Source of the DNA: Treponema peruense
GTDB lineage: Bacteria; Spirochaetota; Spirochaetia; Treponematales; Treponemataceae
Length of the DNA: 64,000 nt
NCBI RefSeq assembly: GCF_016117655.1
Contig: NZ_CP064936.1
Span: 124,001-188,000 of the forward strand
Reading direction: 5' to 3'
Below, in pieces: positions 34,831 to 43,243 of this stretch. How positions within the stretch are numbered: the stretch's first letter is position 1; each line of letters begins with the position of its first letter. The translations under genes were made by a program, and so were the position numbers. The notes beneath the pieces are model-generated. The model was not told where the DNA came from and did not search any database. It was given only the letters and a program-made list of their open reading frames with translations.

Positions 34831-35289
34831 ATGAATATAAAAACAACAGACTACGATGTTGATGATTTTTCAACAAATGACAAATTATTATTTATACCCT
34901 ACGATACAAATTCTGATTTTAATGGATTATCAAAGGTTTCATATACTGCATCGAGCTTGCCAATTTATAAGTTATTTAAAAAAGAAAAATTAGATGCAGA
35001 TTTTGCAATTTCAAATCTAGATGACTGCGTTTTTGTTGAAAATCATAGCATTGACTGGTTTGGTCCGACAATATTTATACCACTTATGGTTATATCTCAA
35101 AATCCAAACATTGTGAGCTTTTGTTTGAATATAATTTCAAACTATGTTTATGATTTATTTAAGGGGAAAAATAAAGATCCTTCAATTAATTGCTCATTTT
35201 TATATGAAGATAAACAAAAAAAGAAGAAAATCGAATATGAAGGACCTGTTTCTGGCTTAAAAGAAATTGAAAAAATAATGAAGGCTTAA
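34831..35289 (+). CDS. unknown protein in the DUF1848 operon
   Basis: A 152-residue soluble protein with no recognised domain. It is acidic at the N-terminus ('YDVDDFSTNDK'), has a hydrophobic core stretch ('IFIPLMVISQNPNIVSFCLNIIS') and a Lys-rich tail. ATG 34831 follows GGGAGAAAAA; an in-frame upstream ATG (34789) overlaps the DUF1848 gene and is not conserved-looking. It lies one base before the next gene, so co-translation is likely. Confidence 0.6.
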   Translation: MNIKTTDYDVDDFSTNDKLLFIPYDTNSDFNGLSKVSYTASSLPIYKLFKKEKLDADFAISNLDDCVFVENHSIDWFGPTIFIPLMVISQNPNIVSFCLNIISNYVYDLFKGKNKDPSINCSFLYEDKQKKKKIEYEGPVSGLKEIEKIMKA

Positions 35290-35290
35290 A

Positions 35291-36019
35291 ATGAAAATGG
35301 ACGAATACATAAATAAACTCATAGAGGTAATAAATGAAGCATTAAAATATAATCATTTTGTAAGAGATAAAACATTACAAGAAAAAACAGTTCAAGAATT
35401 AGAATCTTATATCTTAGCAATACATCAAAATAAATTTGAAGCAGAACAGAAAGGTGCTCCCGATTTTTTTCTTAATAGATTTTTCCATTTTCAATGTGTT
35501 ATGAATTCAGTGAAATCATCACTGAATATGTGGATAAAACTTAAAGAAGGAAAAAATTATGATGCATGGTGTTCTTTACAAGATGCGATTGATTATATTG
35601 CTTATTCTCAAAAAGTTGAAGAACAGATGTCAGGTATCAACGACTTGCAAAAGTTCTTTATGGATTGTGAAAAGACATTATTTCCAGTATTTCCATTATA
35701 TAATTCCAGCGGATTATTATTTAAGGGAGGAACTTGTTCAATTTGTGGAAAACCGCTCGAAAAATGTGAACATATAGAAGAATATTTATACAATGGAAAA
35801 ATATGCAAAAGGATTAATATAACAGATGTAGCTATCAACCATATTGCCATGGTAAAAGAACCAGATGATAAAAGATGCATAATACAAGAATTTCAATCGG
35901 AAGATGGACAAATGTATGATTATATGACTATGCTACCAACAAAAGAAAAACCTCATGATTCCGAAAACAAAACTATTTCTGGAATTGTATACAATACACA
36001 TTCATTAGATATATTCTAG
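35291..36019 (+). CDS. unknown protein with a zinc-binding motif
   Basis: A 242-residue protein: residues 1-140 are helical ('LNMWIKLKEGKNYDAWCSLQDAID'), then 'CSICGKPLEKCEHIEEYLYNGKIC' (about residues 149-172) gives C-x2-C-x7-C-x-H and a further Cys, a probable zinc knuckle. The last 50 residues are strand-rich. It is the final gene of the compact cassette; the following 160 bases are GC-rich and non-coding. Nucleic-acid or protein binding is a guess from the zinc motif. Confidence 0.6.
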   Translation: MKMDEYINKLIEVINEALKYNHFVRDKTLQEKTVQELESYILAIHQNKFEAEQKGAPDFFLNRFFHFQCVMNSVKSSLNMWIKLKEGKNYDAWCSLQDAIDYIAYSQKVEEQMSGINDLQKFFMDCEKTLFPVFPLYNSSGLLFKGGTCSICGKPLEKCEHIEEYLYNGKICKRINITDVAINHIAMVKEPDDKRCIIQEFQSEDGQMYDYMTMLPTKEKPHDSENKTISGIVYNTHSLDIF

Positions 36020-36181
36020 CAGGCGTTGCGGGCGGCGCTTGAGCCCGCAGAAGGGGTAGCGGACAAGCCAACAAAGCGGAGAGAACCGGCGCTGCTTGCA
36101 GGGGCGATTCGTGGAGCGACTTGGCTTGGGAGCGAGGGGAAGACTTTCCCCTCCTACTTATAAAAAATCGGAGGTACAACA
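36020..36181. other. GC-rich intergenic block with a hairpin
   Basis: About 130 bases of much higher GC than the neighbours, ending in the hairpin AGGGGAA/TTCCCCT (36135-36152). The hairpin is followed by CCTACTTATAAAAAA rather than a T-run. It may end the cassette's transcript. A CGGAGG ribosome-binding site for the rhuM remnant follows. Confidence 0.45.
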
Positions 36182-36598
36182 ATGCCAGCAGATAATAAAA
36201 GTGAAATCGTGATTTTTAAGACAGCGGACGAAAAGATTTCTGTTGATGTTCGTTTTGAAGGCGAAACGGTCTGGCTTACTCAGGCTCAGCTGGTGGATTT
36301 GTATGGTTCGAGTAAGGCAATGTAAGTGAACATATAAAGCATATTTTTGAAGAAGAAGAGCTTGAAGAAGATTCAGTTGTTCGGAATTTCCGAACAACTG
36401 CGGCAGATGGAAAGTCGTATCAGACAAAATATTACAACCTCGATATGATTATTTCTCTTGGTTACAGAATAAAATCCAAGATTGCTACGCAGTTCCGTCA
36501 GTGGGCAACAAAGCGGCTGAATGAATACATCCGAAAAGGTTTTACGATGGTAAGAAGATATTTCAAATGGAACAGTTATTTGTGGTCGCTGTTATTTT
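36182..36598 (+). pseudogene. RhuM-family protein, frameshifted and truncated
   Basis: The ATG at 36182 opens 'EIVIFKTADEKISVDVRFEGETVWLTQAQL', then a missing base near 36320 causes a stop; the next frame continues 'SEHIKHIFEEEELEED', 'YYNLDMIISLGYRIKS' and 'ATQFRQWATKRLNEYIRKGF' before switching to unrelated sequence at ~36549. About half of the usual 330 residues remain. Confidence 0.82.
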
Positions 36599-37176
36599 AA
36601 GAATCTTTTTATTGCAAATTCCTGAGCATCTAGTAAATTAAATTTATATTTGTTCTTTTCTTTTGAAAATTCTTCTTCAGCTTTAAGATTCCGTTCTTTA
36701 TCATTATTCGTACCAGATAAATAATAATCTATTTTCGTATCTGTTTGCATTCTTAGATATTCAAGGTATATATAAAACTGATGAGAAACATCGTGTCCAA
36801 GAATATATTCATTTTGGCTTATAAACAATTTACTTTCATTCATTTTTAATTCATACAACTTGTATTGCTCTGAAAAGCTAGACTGATATTGAAATGAATA
36901 TTTATCAAAAGACTTTTACTCAAGAGTATAAACAAACGCATCACTACATATTTCAGAGGATAACATTTCGACTTCATCTATCTTTTTCCAAATGTCATTC
37001 GTTGCATTAATAAATCTTGAAACTGAAAGTTCTGCAATTTTATTTTTAGTTTTTGCATTTTCAAGATTTATATTTATAATAAAAGCTGCTAACAAAATAA
37101 AGATTCCGATAATGCATTTATCTAAAATAATTTGCAAAGTTTTTGATTCATCAAATAATTTTAAAATTTTTTTCAT
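36592..37176 (-). pseudogene. single-pass membrane protein with an in-frame stop
   Basis: Two open stretches are in the same frame and separated only by the TAA at 36916-36918: an N-terminal part with one membrane helix ('CIIGIFILLAAFIININLE') and a C-terminal part rich in charged residues ('HDVSHQFYIYLEYLRMQTDTKIDYYL'). Together they make ~194 residues. The start overlaps the ImmA/IrrE gene by four bases, so it is in that operon. Family unknown. The stop could be real decay or the gene could still work as a short membrane peptide. Confidence 0.6.
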
Positions 37177-38369
37177 TTAAACATCTTCCTTACAACCCCG
37201 TTTCCAATTAAATTATTGAAAACGGTATATTTCTTGTTCTCAAAACGGAGACGGCCGGCAGGAATTGCGGGGCTGATATGCTGTTCTTCTGCAAAATTCC
37301 TTATTGCAATTGGAGTGGAAGAAATTGTCAGGCCCGAAGTTTTCCAGATATTCATAGGTATTAACATTTCTTTTGCGTATGTGTCGGCTTCTCTTTCAAT
37401 TGTTTTGCTCATTTCATTTGTAATATCATCAAAGTAGGCGGCATTGTTTTTTGACAGATGTTTTTTTACATGTGCAAGTTCGTGGAAAAGTGTAAACCAG
37501 AAAGAGTCGAGGCGGTCATAGCGTAAGGTTAGAGCAATTAAGGGGCTACCATCTGGCATAAGCATTGAAGAACCATCAAGGTGTGATTTTTCAAGATGTT
37601 CTTCTATAATAAAATGGATGCCTACTTTATTTAACAATTCTTTTGCAAGCTTTGGACCTTGGTCAAAAACACTGAGCATTGCAAGGTGTGAAAAGAATTG
37701 TTCTGAAAGAACATCTTTATTCCACTTTGGAAGTTTTTCTGCGGCTGCAAGATTCATAACTCTTATTCGCCAGGCCATGAGAATATCATCCAGATTTTCA
37801 GATTCTTTATTTTCTGACTTTCTGTTATAACAAAGAGCAACATCCTGAATATTGAAGTTTCCAATAAATTTAATTATCAGTTCTTCCTTTAATTCTTTTG
37901 CCTGAGACAGAGTTCCGTCAAAGAAGTTTGTAAACCAACCGCGTTTATACATTTCTGTAAATGGAAAGTTTATTCCATGTTCCATGATAGAAGAGTCTGG
38001 TAATTCTTTTCCAGATTCCTGAATAAGAACTTCTGCGGGAATTCCTAATCCTTCGTGAAGTTTTCGAATCATATTAAGGCTAAGAGCTCTTTTTCCGGAT
38101 AATACTTCTGAAACTTTTGATTTACTTCCAATGTAGGGAATTAAATCTTTGCTTTTAAGGCCCTGTTGTTCCATGCGGAATTTGATTGCGGCAACAGGAC
38201 TTGGAAGATCCATTGGATATTTTTCATCTTCGTAAATTTCTACAAGCTTTGTAAGGAGTTCCAGTTCGTCACCTGCTGGAGTTCCTGGTTCTGCTTCAAA
38301 AATTTCATCAATACGTTTGAGGATTTTTTCATAATCATCTTTTGTCTTTATAAGTTTAATATCGGCCAT
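37173..38369 (-). CDS. HigA-like XRE domain fused to an ImmA/IrrE metallopeptidase
   Basis: A 398-residue protein. Residues ~60-130 hold an XRE helix-turn-helix ('FRMEQQGLKSKDLIPYIGSKSKVSEVLSGKRALSLNMIRK', HigA type). The C-terminal half is an ImmA/IrrE peptidase with 'FTLFHELAHVKKHL' (HExxH-type, HELAH) and a later glutamate in 'EREADTYAKEMLIP'. Such proteins cleave repressors or act as antitoxins. It starts at the stop of a HigB remnant, so it was the antitoxin gene of a higBA pair and has outlived its toxin. Confidence 0.85.
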   Translation of the reverse strand: MADIKLIKTKDDYEKILKRIDEIFEAEPGTPAGDELELLTKLVEIYEDEKYPMDLPSPVAAIKFRMEQQGLKSKDLIPYIGSKSKVSEVLSGKRALSLNMIRKLHEGLGIPAEVLIQESGKELPDSSIMEHGINFPFTEMYKRGWFTNFFDGTLSQAKELKEELIIKFIGNFNIQDVALCYNRKSENKESENLDDILMAWRIRVMNLAAAEKLPKWNKDVLSEQFFSHLAMLSVFDQGPKLAKELLNKVGIHFIIEEHLEKSHLDGSSMLMPDGSPLIALTLRYDRLDSFWFTLFHELAHVKKHLSKNNAAYFDDITNEMSKTIEREADTYAKEMLIPMNIWKTSGLTISSTPIAIRNFAEEQHISPAIPAGRLRFENKKYTVFNNLIGNGVVRKMFK

Positions 38370-38550
38370 TAAATTTCCTCCACGTTTATACTGTCGTACT
38401 CTTTATGAGTTCCAACAAATCTAATGTATATGATTTTGAATTTGTAATTGATTTTGAATTTGTAATTGATTTTGACAACCAGCCTGTATTTATTTCCACA
38501 GATATTAAATACAACTCGGCTACCCTTTAAGATACTGGCAGAACGGTGTT
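38368..38550 (-). pseudogene. higB: HigB toxin, C-terminal remnant
   Basis: The frame gives 'KGSRVVFNICGNKYRLVVKI' and 'IRFVGTHKEYDSINVEEI', the second half of a HigB-type mRNA interferase, and its TAA overlaps the ATG of the HigA-ImmA/IrrE gene. An 18-bp direct duplication (around 38430-38475) repeats 'NYKFKI' within it. The N-terminal half is missing; an in-frame stop lies just before the remnant, next to the truncated rhuM gene. Confidence 0.8.
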
Positions 38551-38556
38551 ATTATT

Positions 38557-39174
38557 TCAACAGATAGGGTTCATTTTATAAACTGTGGAGATGTCCTGCC
38601 GATTCACCGCATAATGAAGCTTGTTCTGAACCATCTTAAAGAAAGCAATTGATTCTGACGATTTAGGATTATAGTCCACGCTAGTCGCGTACAAGTCCAG
38701 AACCTGGCGATACATCACTTTTTCAGAAGAACGGATATCTCGGATACGGGCTAAAAGCTCTTTCCAATAATCACCGCCGCCAGCCTGCTTGAGCCGCTCA
38801 TCGTCCATCGTAAAGCCTTTGCGGATGTATTCATTAAGCCGCTTAGTCGCCCACTGGCGGAATTGAGTACCTCTTAACGACTTTACTCTATAACCTACAG
38901 AGATAATTACATCAAGATTGTAGTAATTAGTCGGCTTAGTAGAAAAATCGGAAATTCCGATTTTTCTCACAGAGCTTTCTTTGTCAAGCTCTCCTTCCTC
39001 AAAAATATTCAAGATATGTTCATTTATTGTTGAGCGGGACCTTTCAAACAAGGAGGCCATGTCATCTATTGTAAGCCAAACAGTTTCGCCCTCAAATCGG
39101 ACATCAATAGAAACAGTATTATCAGAGGTCTTGAAAATTATGATTTCGCTTTTGTTTTCTTTGGACATTATCAT
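38557..39174 (-). pseudogene. RhuM-family protein, C-terminally truncated
   Basis: 205 residues with a complete RhuM N-terminal half: 'IIIFKTSDNTVSIDVRFEGETVWL', 'NEHILNIFEEGELDKES', 'YYNLDVIISVGYRVKS' and 'FRQWATKRLNEYIRKGF', up to 'KMVQNKLHYAVNRQD'. Members have ~330 residues, so the last third is lost where the HigB remnant begins. GGAG precedes the ATG. Its function (virulence or phage-related) is poorly known. Confidence 0.8.
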
Positions 39175-39696
39175 AAATCTCCTTTTAGATTTTTATCTAG
39201 TTTTTCAAAATCCTGATATAAAAATAACAGGATATTCCGCATAATAACTGCATCTTTTGCAGGCAGTTTACTTTCTCGTAGATAATCATTTATCTCAGAT
39301 TCGATAAAGTGCATGGCCGCTTGAAAGAATATTTTTATCTGAGATAAATCTGGTCTCGTCGATACTGAAAAGGCCGAAGAATGAACATAACTACTAGAAT
39401 ACTTGTATAGAACGGTGAATGAATTTTCCAAATTACATTCTTTTGCCAAAGTTCCAATTTTTCTGTCTTTTTTATTTGGAATTTTGCTTTTTGTCCAACC
39501 ATAATTTTCTGCAAACTCTGAACCATATTTATTCAAATATTCATCGTGTATTTTATCCCATTCTGGTGTGCTGTTTCCAACAAGTTGAGTAAGATGATAG
39601 CTTAGAAATTGCAGATGATCTTTATAAACAGGAACTAAATCTGGATTCTGAACGAGATACTGTCCAATTACAAAACTTTCATATAGCGAACTAAAA
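39171..39696 (-). pseudogene. DUF5677-like protein, 5' end lost at an IS3 element
   Basis: The minus-strand frame is open from the IS boundary (about 39696) to the TAA at 39171: 'LYESFVIGQYLVQNPDLVP', 'LVGNSTPEWDKIHDEYLNKYG', 'YKYSSSYVHSSAFSVS' and a helical C-terminus. The pattern (all helical, Y-x-x-x-S-x-x-V-H) resembles DUF5677. No start codon remains, so expression needs a new start such as ATG 39536. It overlaps the rhuM start by four bases, so both formed one operon. Confidence 0.6.
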
Positions 39697-39774
39697 TGAG
39701 TGTGTAAAACGACACAGAAAAAGGAGCAGATTTAAGGTGCAAACAGCCGATAAATTAAGCAAGGCGGTTAGCAC

Positions 39775-40089
39775 ATGGTAAAGAAACGACAGTCATTCAG
39801 CAAGGATTTCAAGGCAAAAGTTACACTTGAAGCATTACGAGAAGAATCTACGATTCAGGAAATTGCAGTAAAGTACGGCGTCCATCCGAATCAGATTTCC
39901 CAATGGAAAGCGCAGGCGATTGCCGGAATGGCTGACATTTTTGAACGGCCGAACAAGAAGTCAGAAGAAACGAGAAAGCAGGAAGAGGAAAAAGACAGTC
40001 TTCTGAAAACAATCGGTGAACAGAAAGTCGAAATTGATTTTCTAAAAAAAAAGTACAAGCAGATATACGGCTACGATCCAATCTTGTAG
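39775..40089 (+). CDS. IS3-family transposase, OrfA
   Basis: A 104-residue helix-turn-helix protein: 'RQSFSKDFKAKVTLEALREE', 'TIQEIAVKYGVHPNQISQWKAQA', then a leucine/Glu coiled coil ('EKDSLLKTIGEQKVEIDFLKKKY'). It ends just after the slippery run of nine As at 40043-40051 where a -1 shift leads into orfB. Confidence 0.92.
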   Translation: MVKKRQSFSKDFKAKVTLEALREESTIQEIAVKYGVHPNQISQWKAQAIAGMADIFERPNKKSEETRKQEEEKDSLLKTIGEQKVEIDFLKKKYKQIYGYDPIL

Positions 40090-40928
40090 AACCTGCTTAC
40101 AAGGTTTTAAGCATTTCAAGGCAGTGCAGGCTGCTTGGGATTTCACGGAGCCGGTATTATTACGAACCGGGTCCAGGGCATGATGAAAAAGATTTCAATC
40201 TGCTTGTGAAAATCAAGGAAGTCCAGATTGAGCATCCGTATTACGGCTACCGCAGAATCTGGAGAGAGATAAACAAAAACGGCGGAGACACTACAGAAAC
40301 AACTGTACGCCGTGTAATGCGAAGATTCGGGATTACGGCGGTATTTCCGGGCAAGAATCTTTCCAAGGCCTGTAAATATCACAAGAAGTATCCGTATCTT
40401 CTGAAAAACAAGGTAATCAGATATCCGAATCAGGTATGGTCAACGGATATCACTTACATAAAGCTGCCGACAGGGAATGTTTACCTGATGGCAATAATCG
40501 ACTGGTTCTCGAGGAAGGTCTTGAGCTGGCGCGTATTCAACACGATGGATGCGATGCAGTATGCAAATCTTCTGAGGGAAACAATCGAAGAATACGGCTG
40601 TCCTGCAATCTTCAACACAGACCAGGGAAGCCAGTTTACATCTGATGTTTTTATCAAAGTTCTTGTCGATTACGACATCCAGATCAGCATGGACGGAAAA
40701 GACCGGGCTTTGGACAACATCAGAATTGAGCGTCTTTGGAGAAGCCTCAAGTACGAGGACATCTACCTTAAACGCTATGAGACAATGAAAGACTTGAAGG
40801 CCGGCATAAATGCCTACTTCAACTTCTACAACACAGCGAGGTTTCATCAGTCTCTGGATTACAACGTGCCTGATGAAATGTATAAATGCTTCCAGTACAA
40901 TGAACTGGAAAGAAAACGGGCTGCATAA
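40053..40928 (+). CDS. IS3-family transposase, OrfB
   Basis: The catalytic part, reached by a -1 shift at the A9 run; the frame is open from 'VQADIRLRSNLVEPAYKVLS' on. DDE residues: D in 'QVWSTDITYIKL', D in 'AIFNTDQGSQFT' and E in 'DNIRIERLWRSLKYE'. The HTH_21 region 'EHPYYGYRRIWREIN' precedes. An internal ATG at 40206 gives a shorter form. Both frames look intact, so the element may be mobile. Confidence 0.9.
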   Translation, partial: VQADIRLRSNLVEPAYKVLSISRQCRLLGISRSRYYYEPGPGHDEKDFNLLVKIKEVQIEHPYYGYRRIWREINKNGGDTTETTVRRVMRRFGITAVFPGKNLSKACKYHKKYPYLLKNKVIRYPNQVWSTDITYIKLPTGNVYLMAIIDWFSRKVLSWRVFNTMDAMQYANLLRETIEEYGCPAIFNTDQGSQFTSDVFIKVLVDYDIQISMDGKDRALDNIRIERLWRSLKYEDIYLKRYETMKDLKAGINAYFNFYNTARFHQSLDYNVPDEMYKCFQYNELERKRAA

Positions 40929-40939
40929 ATTTTTACACC

Positions 40940-41248
40940 TTAAACCTGTAAAATTTTTGTGTTGACTAAATAGCGCATTTTACTCGCAATCAGGCGGAAA
41001 TGCGGTTCAGCGTAGTAATAGCCTTTTCTGTTGCGGTCGTATGATATTTCCGCACCGAAATCGTTTCTTAGAGTTTCTATTGCCCGCAGAACCGTAGCCT
41101 CCGAACATTCGAATTTTTGCATCAGAAAAGCGACGTTCGGATATTTTTCCGCTGCAATCAGTTCGTCAATCTGCAAAGCCCTGCGGTAATTGGAAAGTGA
41201 AAGCCGTCTATTGCCCAATTTGTGAAACCTTTTCGTATGAATTGTCAT
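40940..41248 (-). pseudogene. WYL-type regulator, N-terminal HTH only
   Basis: 'NYRRALQIDELIAAEKYPNVAFLMQKFECSEATVLRAIETLRND' is the winged helix of DeoR/WYL-type regulators and 'AEISYDRNRKGYYYAEPHFRL' the wing; the sequence then runs into the IS3 right end and stops, losing the WYL ligand domain. The first ~14 residues overlap the end of the HNH gene. Possibly still a DNA-binding stub. Confidence 0.65.
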
Positions 41249-41843
41249 CGCCTTTTACAGGTAATCCATGTACTTTTAAATGTTGGTCTTTTTCCAGTAA
41301 AATCAGATTTTCCGGGCGGCAATCATATCCGTTGTTGTTGATATGGTGAACATGCATTCCCTCTTTGTAATTTTGTAAAAAGGCTGCTGCGACAAAACGA
41401 TAAACACAGATTGTAGAATCAAATTTATATTCAGCTGGTCTTGTATAATCTTTCATTACAAGGTAGCCGCCATATTCTTTTCCCAATTTGTCACCTTGCT
41501 TCATTATTATTCCATAATGTTTTATTCTTCCAAAATTGCTTGCTGAATATTCTGCTTCTCCGTCTTTTTCTTTTTTATATAATGGGACTGGTTTCCAAAT
41601 TTCTTTAGTTTTTATGTTATCTCCATAAACTTCCTTTAATAATTCGTCCGGAATTTTTTCTTTATCACAATTAAATATTTGCTCGAATTTTTCTTTTATT
41701 GATTTACGTTCTTCGATTGGAGCTTTTGTTGTATACTCATTAGCTGTAACTCTAAGTTCTCTGAGCGTAAATGTTTTTCCATCAAATCCTATTACTTTCT
41801 CATCAAGTCCTTCATCTAATTGTGGATAATTTGATTTTTCCAT
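41208..41843 (-). CDS. HNH endonuclease-like protein
   Basis: A 211-residue protein. Residues ~85-150 ('WKPVPLYKKEKDGEAEYSASNFGRIKHYG') resemble a NUMOD4 DNA-binding module and ~160-195 an HNH motif 'HVHHINNNGYDCRPENLILLEKDQHLKVHG'. This is the layout of phage and homing-type HNH nucleases. The N-terminal 80 residues are charged and helical. It shares a 185-bp divergent intergenic region, with two 20-bp repeats, with the FliG-like gene. Confidence 0.75.
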   Translation of the reverse strand: MEKSNYPQLDEGLDEKVIGFDGKTFTLRELRVTANEYTTKAPIEERKSIKEKFEQIFNCDKEKIPDELLKEVYGDNIKTKEIWKPVPLYKKEKDGEAEYSASNFGRIKHYGIIMKQGDKLGKEYGGYLVMKDYTRPAEYKFDSTICVYRFVAAAFLQNYKEGMHVHHINNNGYDCRPENLILLEKDQHLKVHGLPVKGDDNSYEKVSQIGQ

Positions 41844-41880
41844 CTTTTCACCTCACTGTAGTTTCAGTATACATCATCAC

Positions 41881-41963
41881 ACTGTCATATAATGCAAGTC
41901 TGAAAAATATATCACGAAAAATATTTTTTTCGAAAAAAATTAGACTGTCATTATTTGCAAGTC
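41881..41963. promoter_or_regulatory. two 20-bp direct repeats between divergent genes
   Basis: ACTGTCATATAATGCAAGTC (41881-41900) and ACTGTCATTATTTGCAAGTC (41944-41963) match at 17 of 20 positions, 63 bp (six helical turns) apart. Between them is an A/T-rich hairpin-like stretch (CGAAAAA...TTTTTCG). They probably bind one regulator that controls the HNH gene and the FliG-like gene. Confidence 0.6.
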
Positions 41964-42027
41964 CGCTGTGCTATCATAGTTTTAAAGCTGAATAAAAATC
42001 TTTCGTGAAACAAAACTGGAGGCGGAC

Positions 42028-42321
42028 ATGAAAAATGCGATGACTTTTGACGACATTTATCTTTTAAAGGACAGTGCCGTTAAGCTTGTTCTAAAGAAAA
42101 TCGATGTTATGGATCTGGAATATGCCTTGATGGAAGCGACTGCGGAAGTCAAGGATGCGTTTTTCCGCAATATGTCAAAATGTGCGGAGCAGATGATAAC
42201 GGAAGATATGCAGTACAACACTGATGTTTCCTGCAAGGATTCTTTTGAAGCGCAGCAGAAAATTCTTGATACGATATTCGGACTTGAAAAATCTGGAAAA
42301 ATCAGGCTTCCAGAAAAATAA
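42028..42321 (+). CDS. orphan FliG C-terminal domain protein
   Basis: A 97-residue protein that is almost exactly one FliG C-terminal domain: 'FDDIYLLKDSAVKLVLKKID', 'DLEYALMEATAEVKDAFFRNMSK', 'EDMQYNTDVSCKDSFEAQQKI'. In FliG this domain interacts with stators and makes torque; the N-terminal and middle domains (and EHPQR) are absent here, and some charged torque positions are changed. GGAGG precedes the ATG. It lies in an accessory region next to an FlhF-like GTPase. A motor role is not implied. Confidence 0.8.
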   Translation: MKNAMTFDDIYLLKDSAVKLVLKKIDVMDLEYALMEATAEVKDAFFRNMSKCAEQMITEDMQYNTDVSCKDSFEAQQKILDTIFGLEKSGKIRLPEK

Positions 42322-42435
42322 TACAGTATTCTTTATCAGAGAATTTTTGCGCATGATTCGTGCGAAATCTACAGCTTCACGCTTATTTATTGCGACTCGT
42401 TTTCCGCACAAAAATTGTCTTCGCTGAAAACGAAA

Positions 42436-43032
42436 CTATAAAAATTCCAGAGAACCGTCGATTATTCCTGAAGTATTGCGGGCTGCAATCCTTATCTTCC
42501 GGGATTCAAAAAATTCTGAAATCTGATTTATCTTTTTGTCATTTGCAAAATCACAGAAAGTCAGGACAACCTGAAAATCCTTTAAAAAGGAATATTGCTC
42601 TAAAAGTCCGCTCAAAATCTGGAGGTCAATAATCGCTGGAACTGCAAGAAAACATTTTGCGGCAAACACGGGTTTTGAAAAGAAATCGTATACAGATTTT
42701 TGCTTGCCAAGGTTTCCGCTTGTGTCTACAAGATAAGTTTTGTCCGGGCTGTAGCTGTAATCTTCTGGAGCTTTGCTGATTTCAGTCTTGCATGGAACGG
42801 ACATCATGCGGCAGATTTTCCGGCACATTTCACCGGCACAGATATTGAAGTCGTTGAAGGAAAGCACTTCGCAGGGCGGTTCAATTCTCTTATCGTTGCC
42901 GAATCGCTTTTCTTCCAGAATTTTCTGACGAAGGAATTTGAACAGCACGTTCGATTTTCCGCTTCCGGGAATTCCAATGAACATATAAGTTCTGGTTTTG
43001 TTGTCTTGTTTCATAAGCATATAATAATGCAT
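42436..43032 (-). CDS. small FlhF/SRP-GTPase-like protein
   Basis: A 198-residue P-loop protein. Walker A GIPGSGKS is at 20-27; 'CEVLSFNDFNICAGEMCRKICRMM' takes the place of the TDTYRIGAVEQLR insertion of SRP GTPases; 'TYLVDTSGN' (D103-T-S-G) matches DTAG; 'CFLAVPAIIDLQILSGLLEQY' and 'QVVLTFCDF' align with the FlhF region before TKLDE, but the NKxD-type specificity motif is weak. It lacks the N-terminal B and N domains. It converges on the FliG-C gene. The start may be Met7. Confidence 0.65.
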   Translation of the reverse strand: MHYYMLMKQDNKTRTYMFIGIPGSGKSNVLFKFLRQKILEEKRFGNDKRIEPPCEVLSFNDFNICAGEMCRKICRMMSVPCKTEISKAPEDYSYSPDKTYLVDTSGNLGKQKSVYDFFSKPVFAAKCFLAVPAIIDLQILSGLLEQYSFLKDFQVVLTFCDFANDKKINQISEFFESRKIRIAARNTSGIIDGSLEFL

Positions 43033-43243
43033 GAGACTTGCATATAGTGAAGGTTTGGGAACATCGAAGTTCTTACAGAAAAATTATTCTGCAGAACTGG
43101 TAAAGATGTCATGGAGAAACTATAATATTATTATAGAACAATCAAAAATGAATCTCAAATCAGAAGCCTTTCTAAAACGACGCTGATAAAATTATATAGT
43201 AATCAAAATAAAAGGTTGGAAAAATGATTTTGGAGAAGAAATT

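Larger units (their letters stand above)
39697..40977 (+). mobile_element. IS3-family element, second type (~1.28 kb)
   Basis: orfA and orfB are arranged as in IS3 elements. Flanks: the left begins TGAG at about 39697, where the DUF5677 frame ends, and the right ends near 40977, where a regulator gene loses its C-terminus. The ends share only weak inverted similarity, including GTGTAAAA and ACACA, and no target duplication is visible. The two flanking genes are different, so a deletion probably accompanied insertion. Boundaries are approximate. Confidence 0.7.

Noticed and set aside
39697-40977. Exact ends and target duplication of the second IS3 element
   Set aside because: End similarity is weak and no clean direct repeat is visible, so only approximate limits are given.
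42028-42321. Part of a flagellar operon
   Set aside because: No other flagellar gene is in the window, and the gene stands among HNH, IS and defence remnants.
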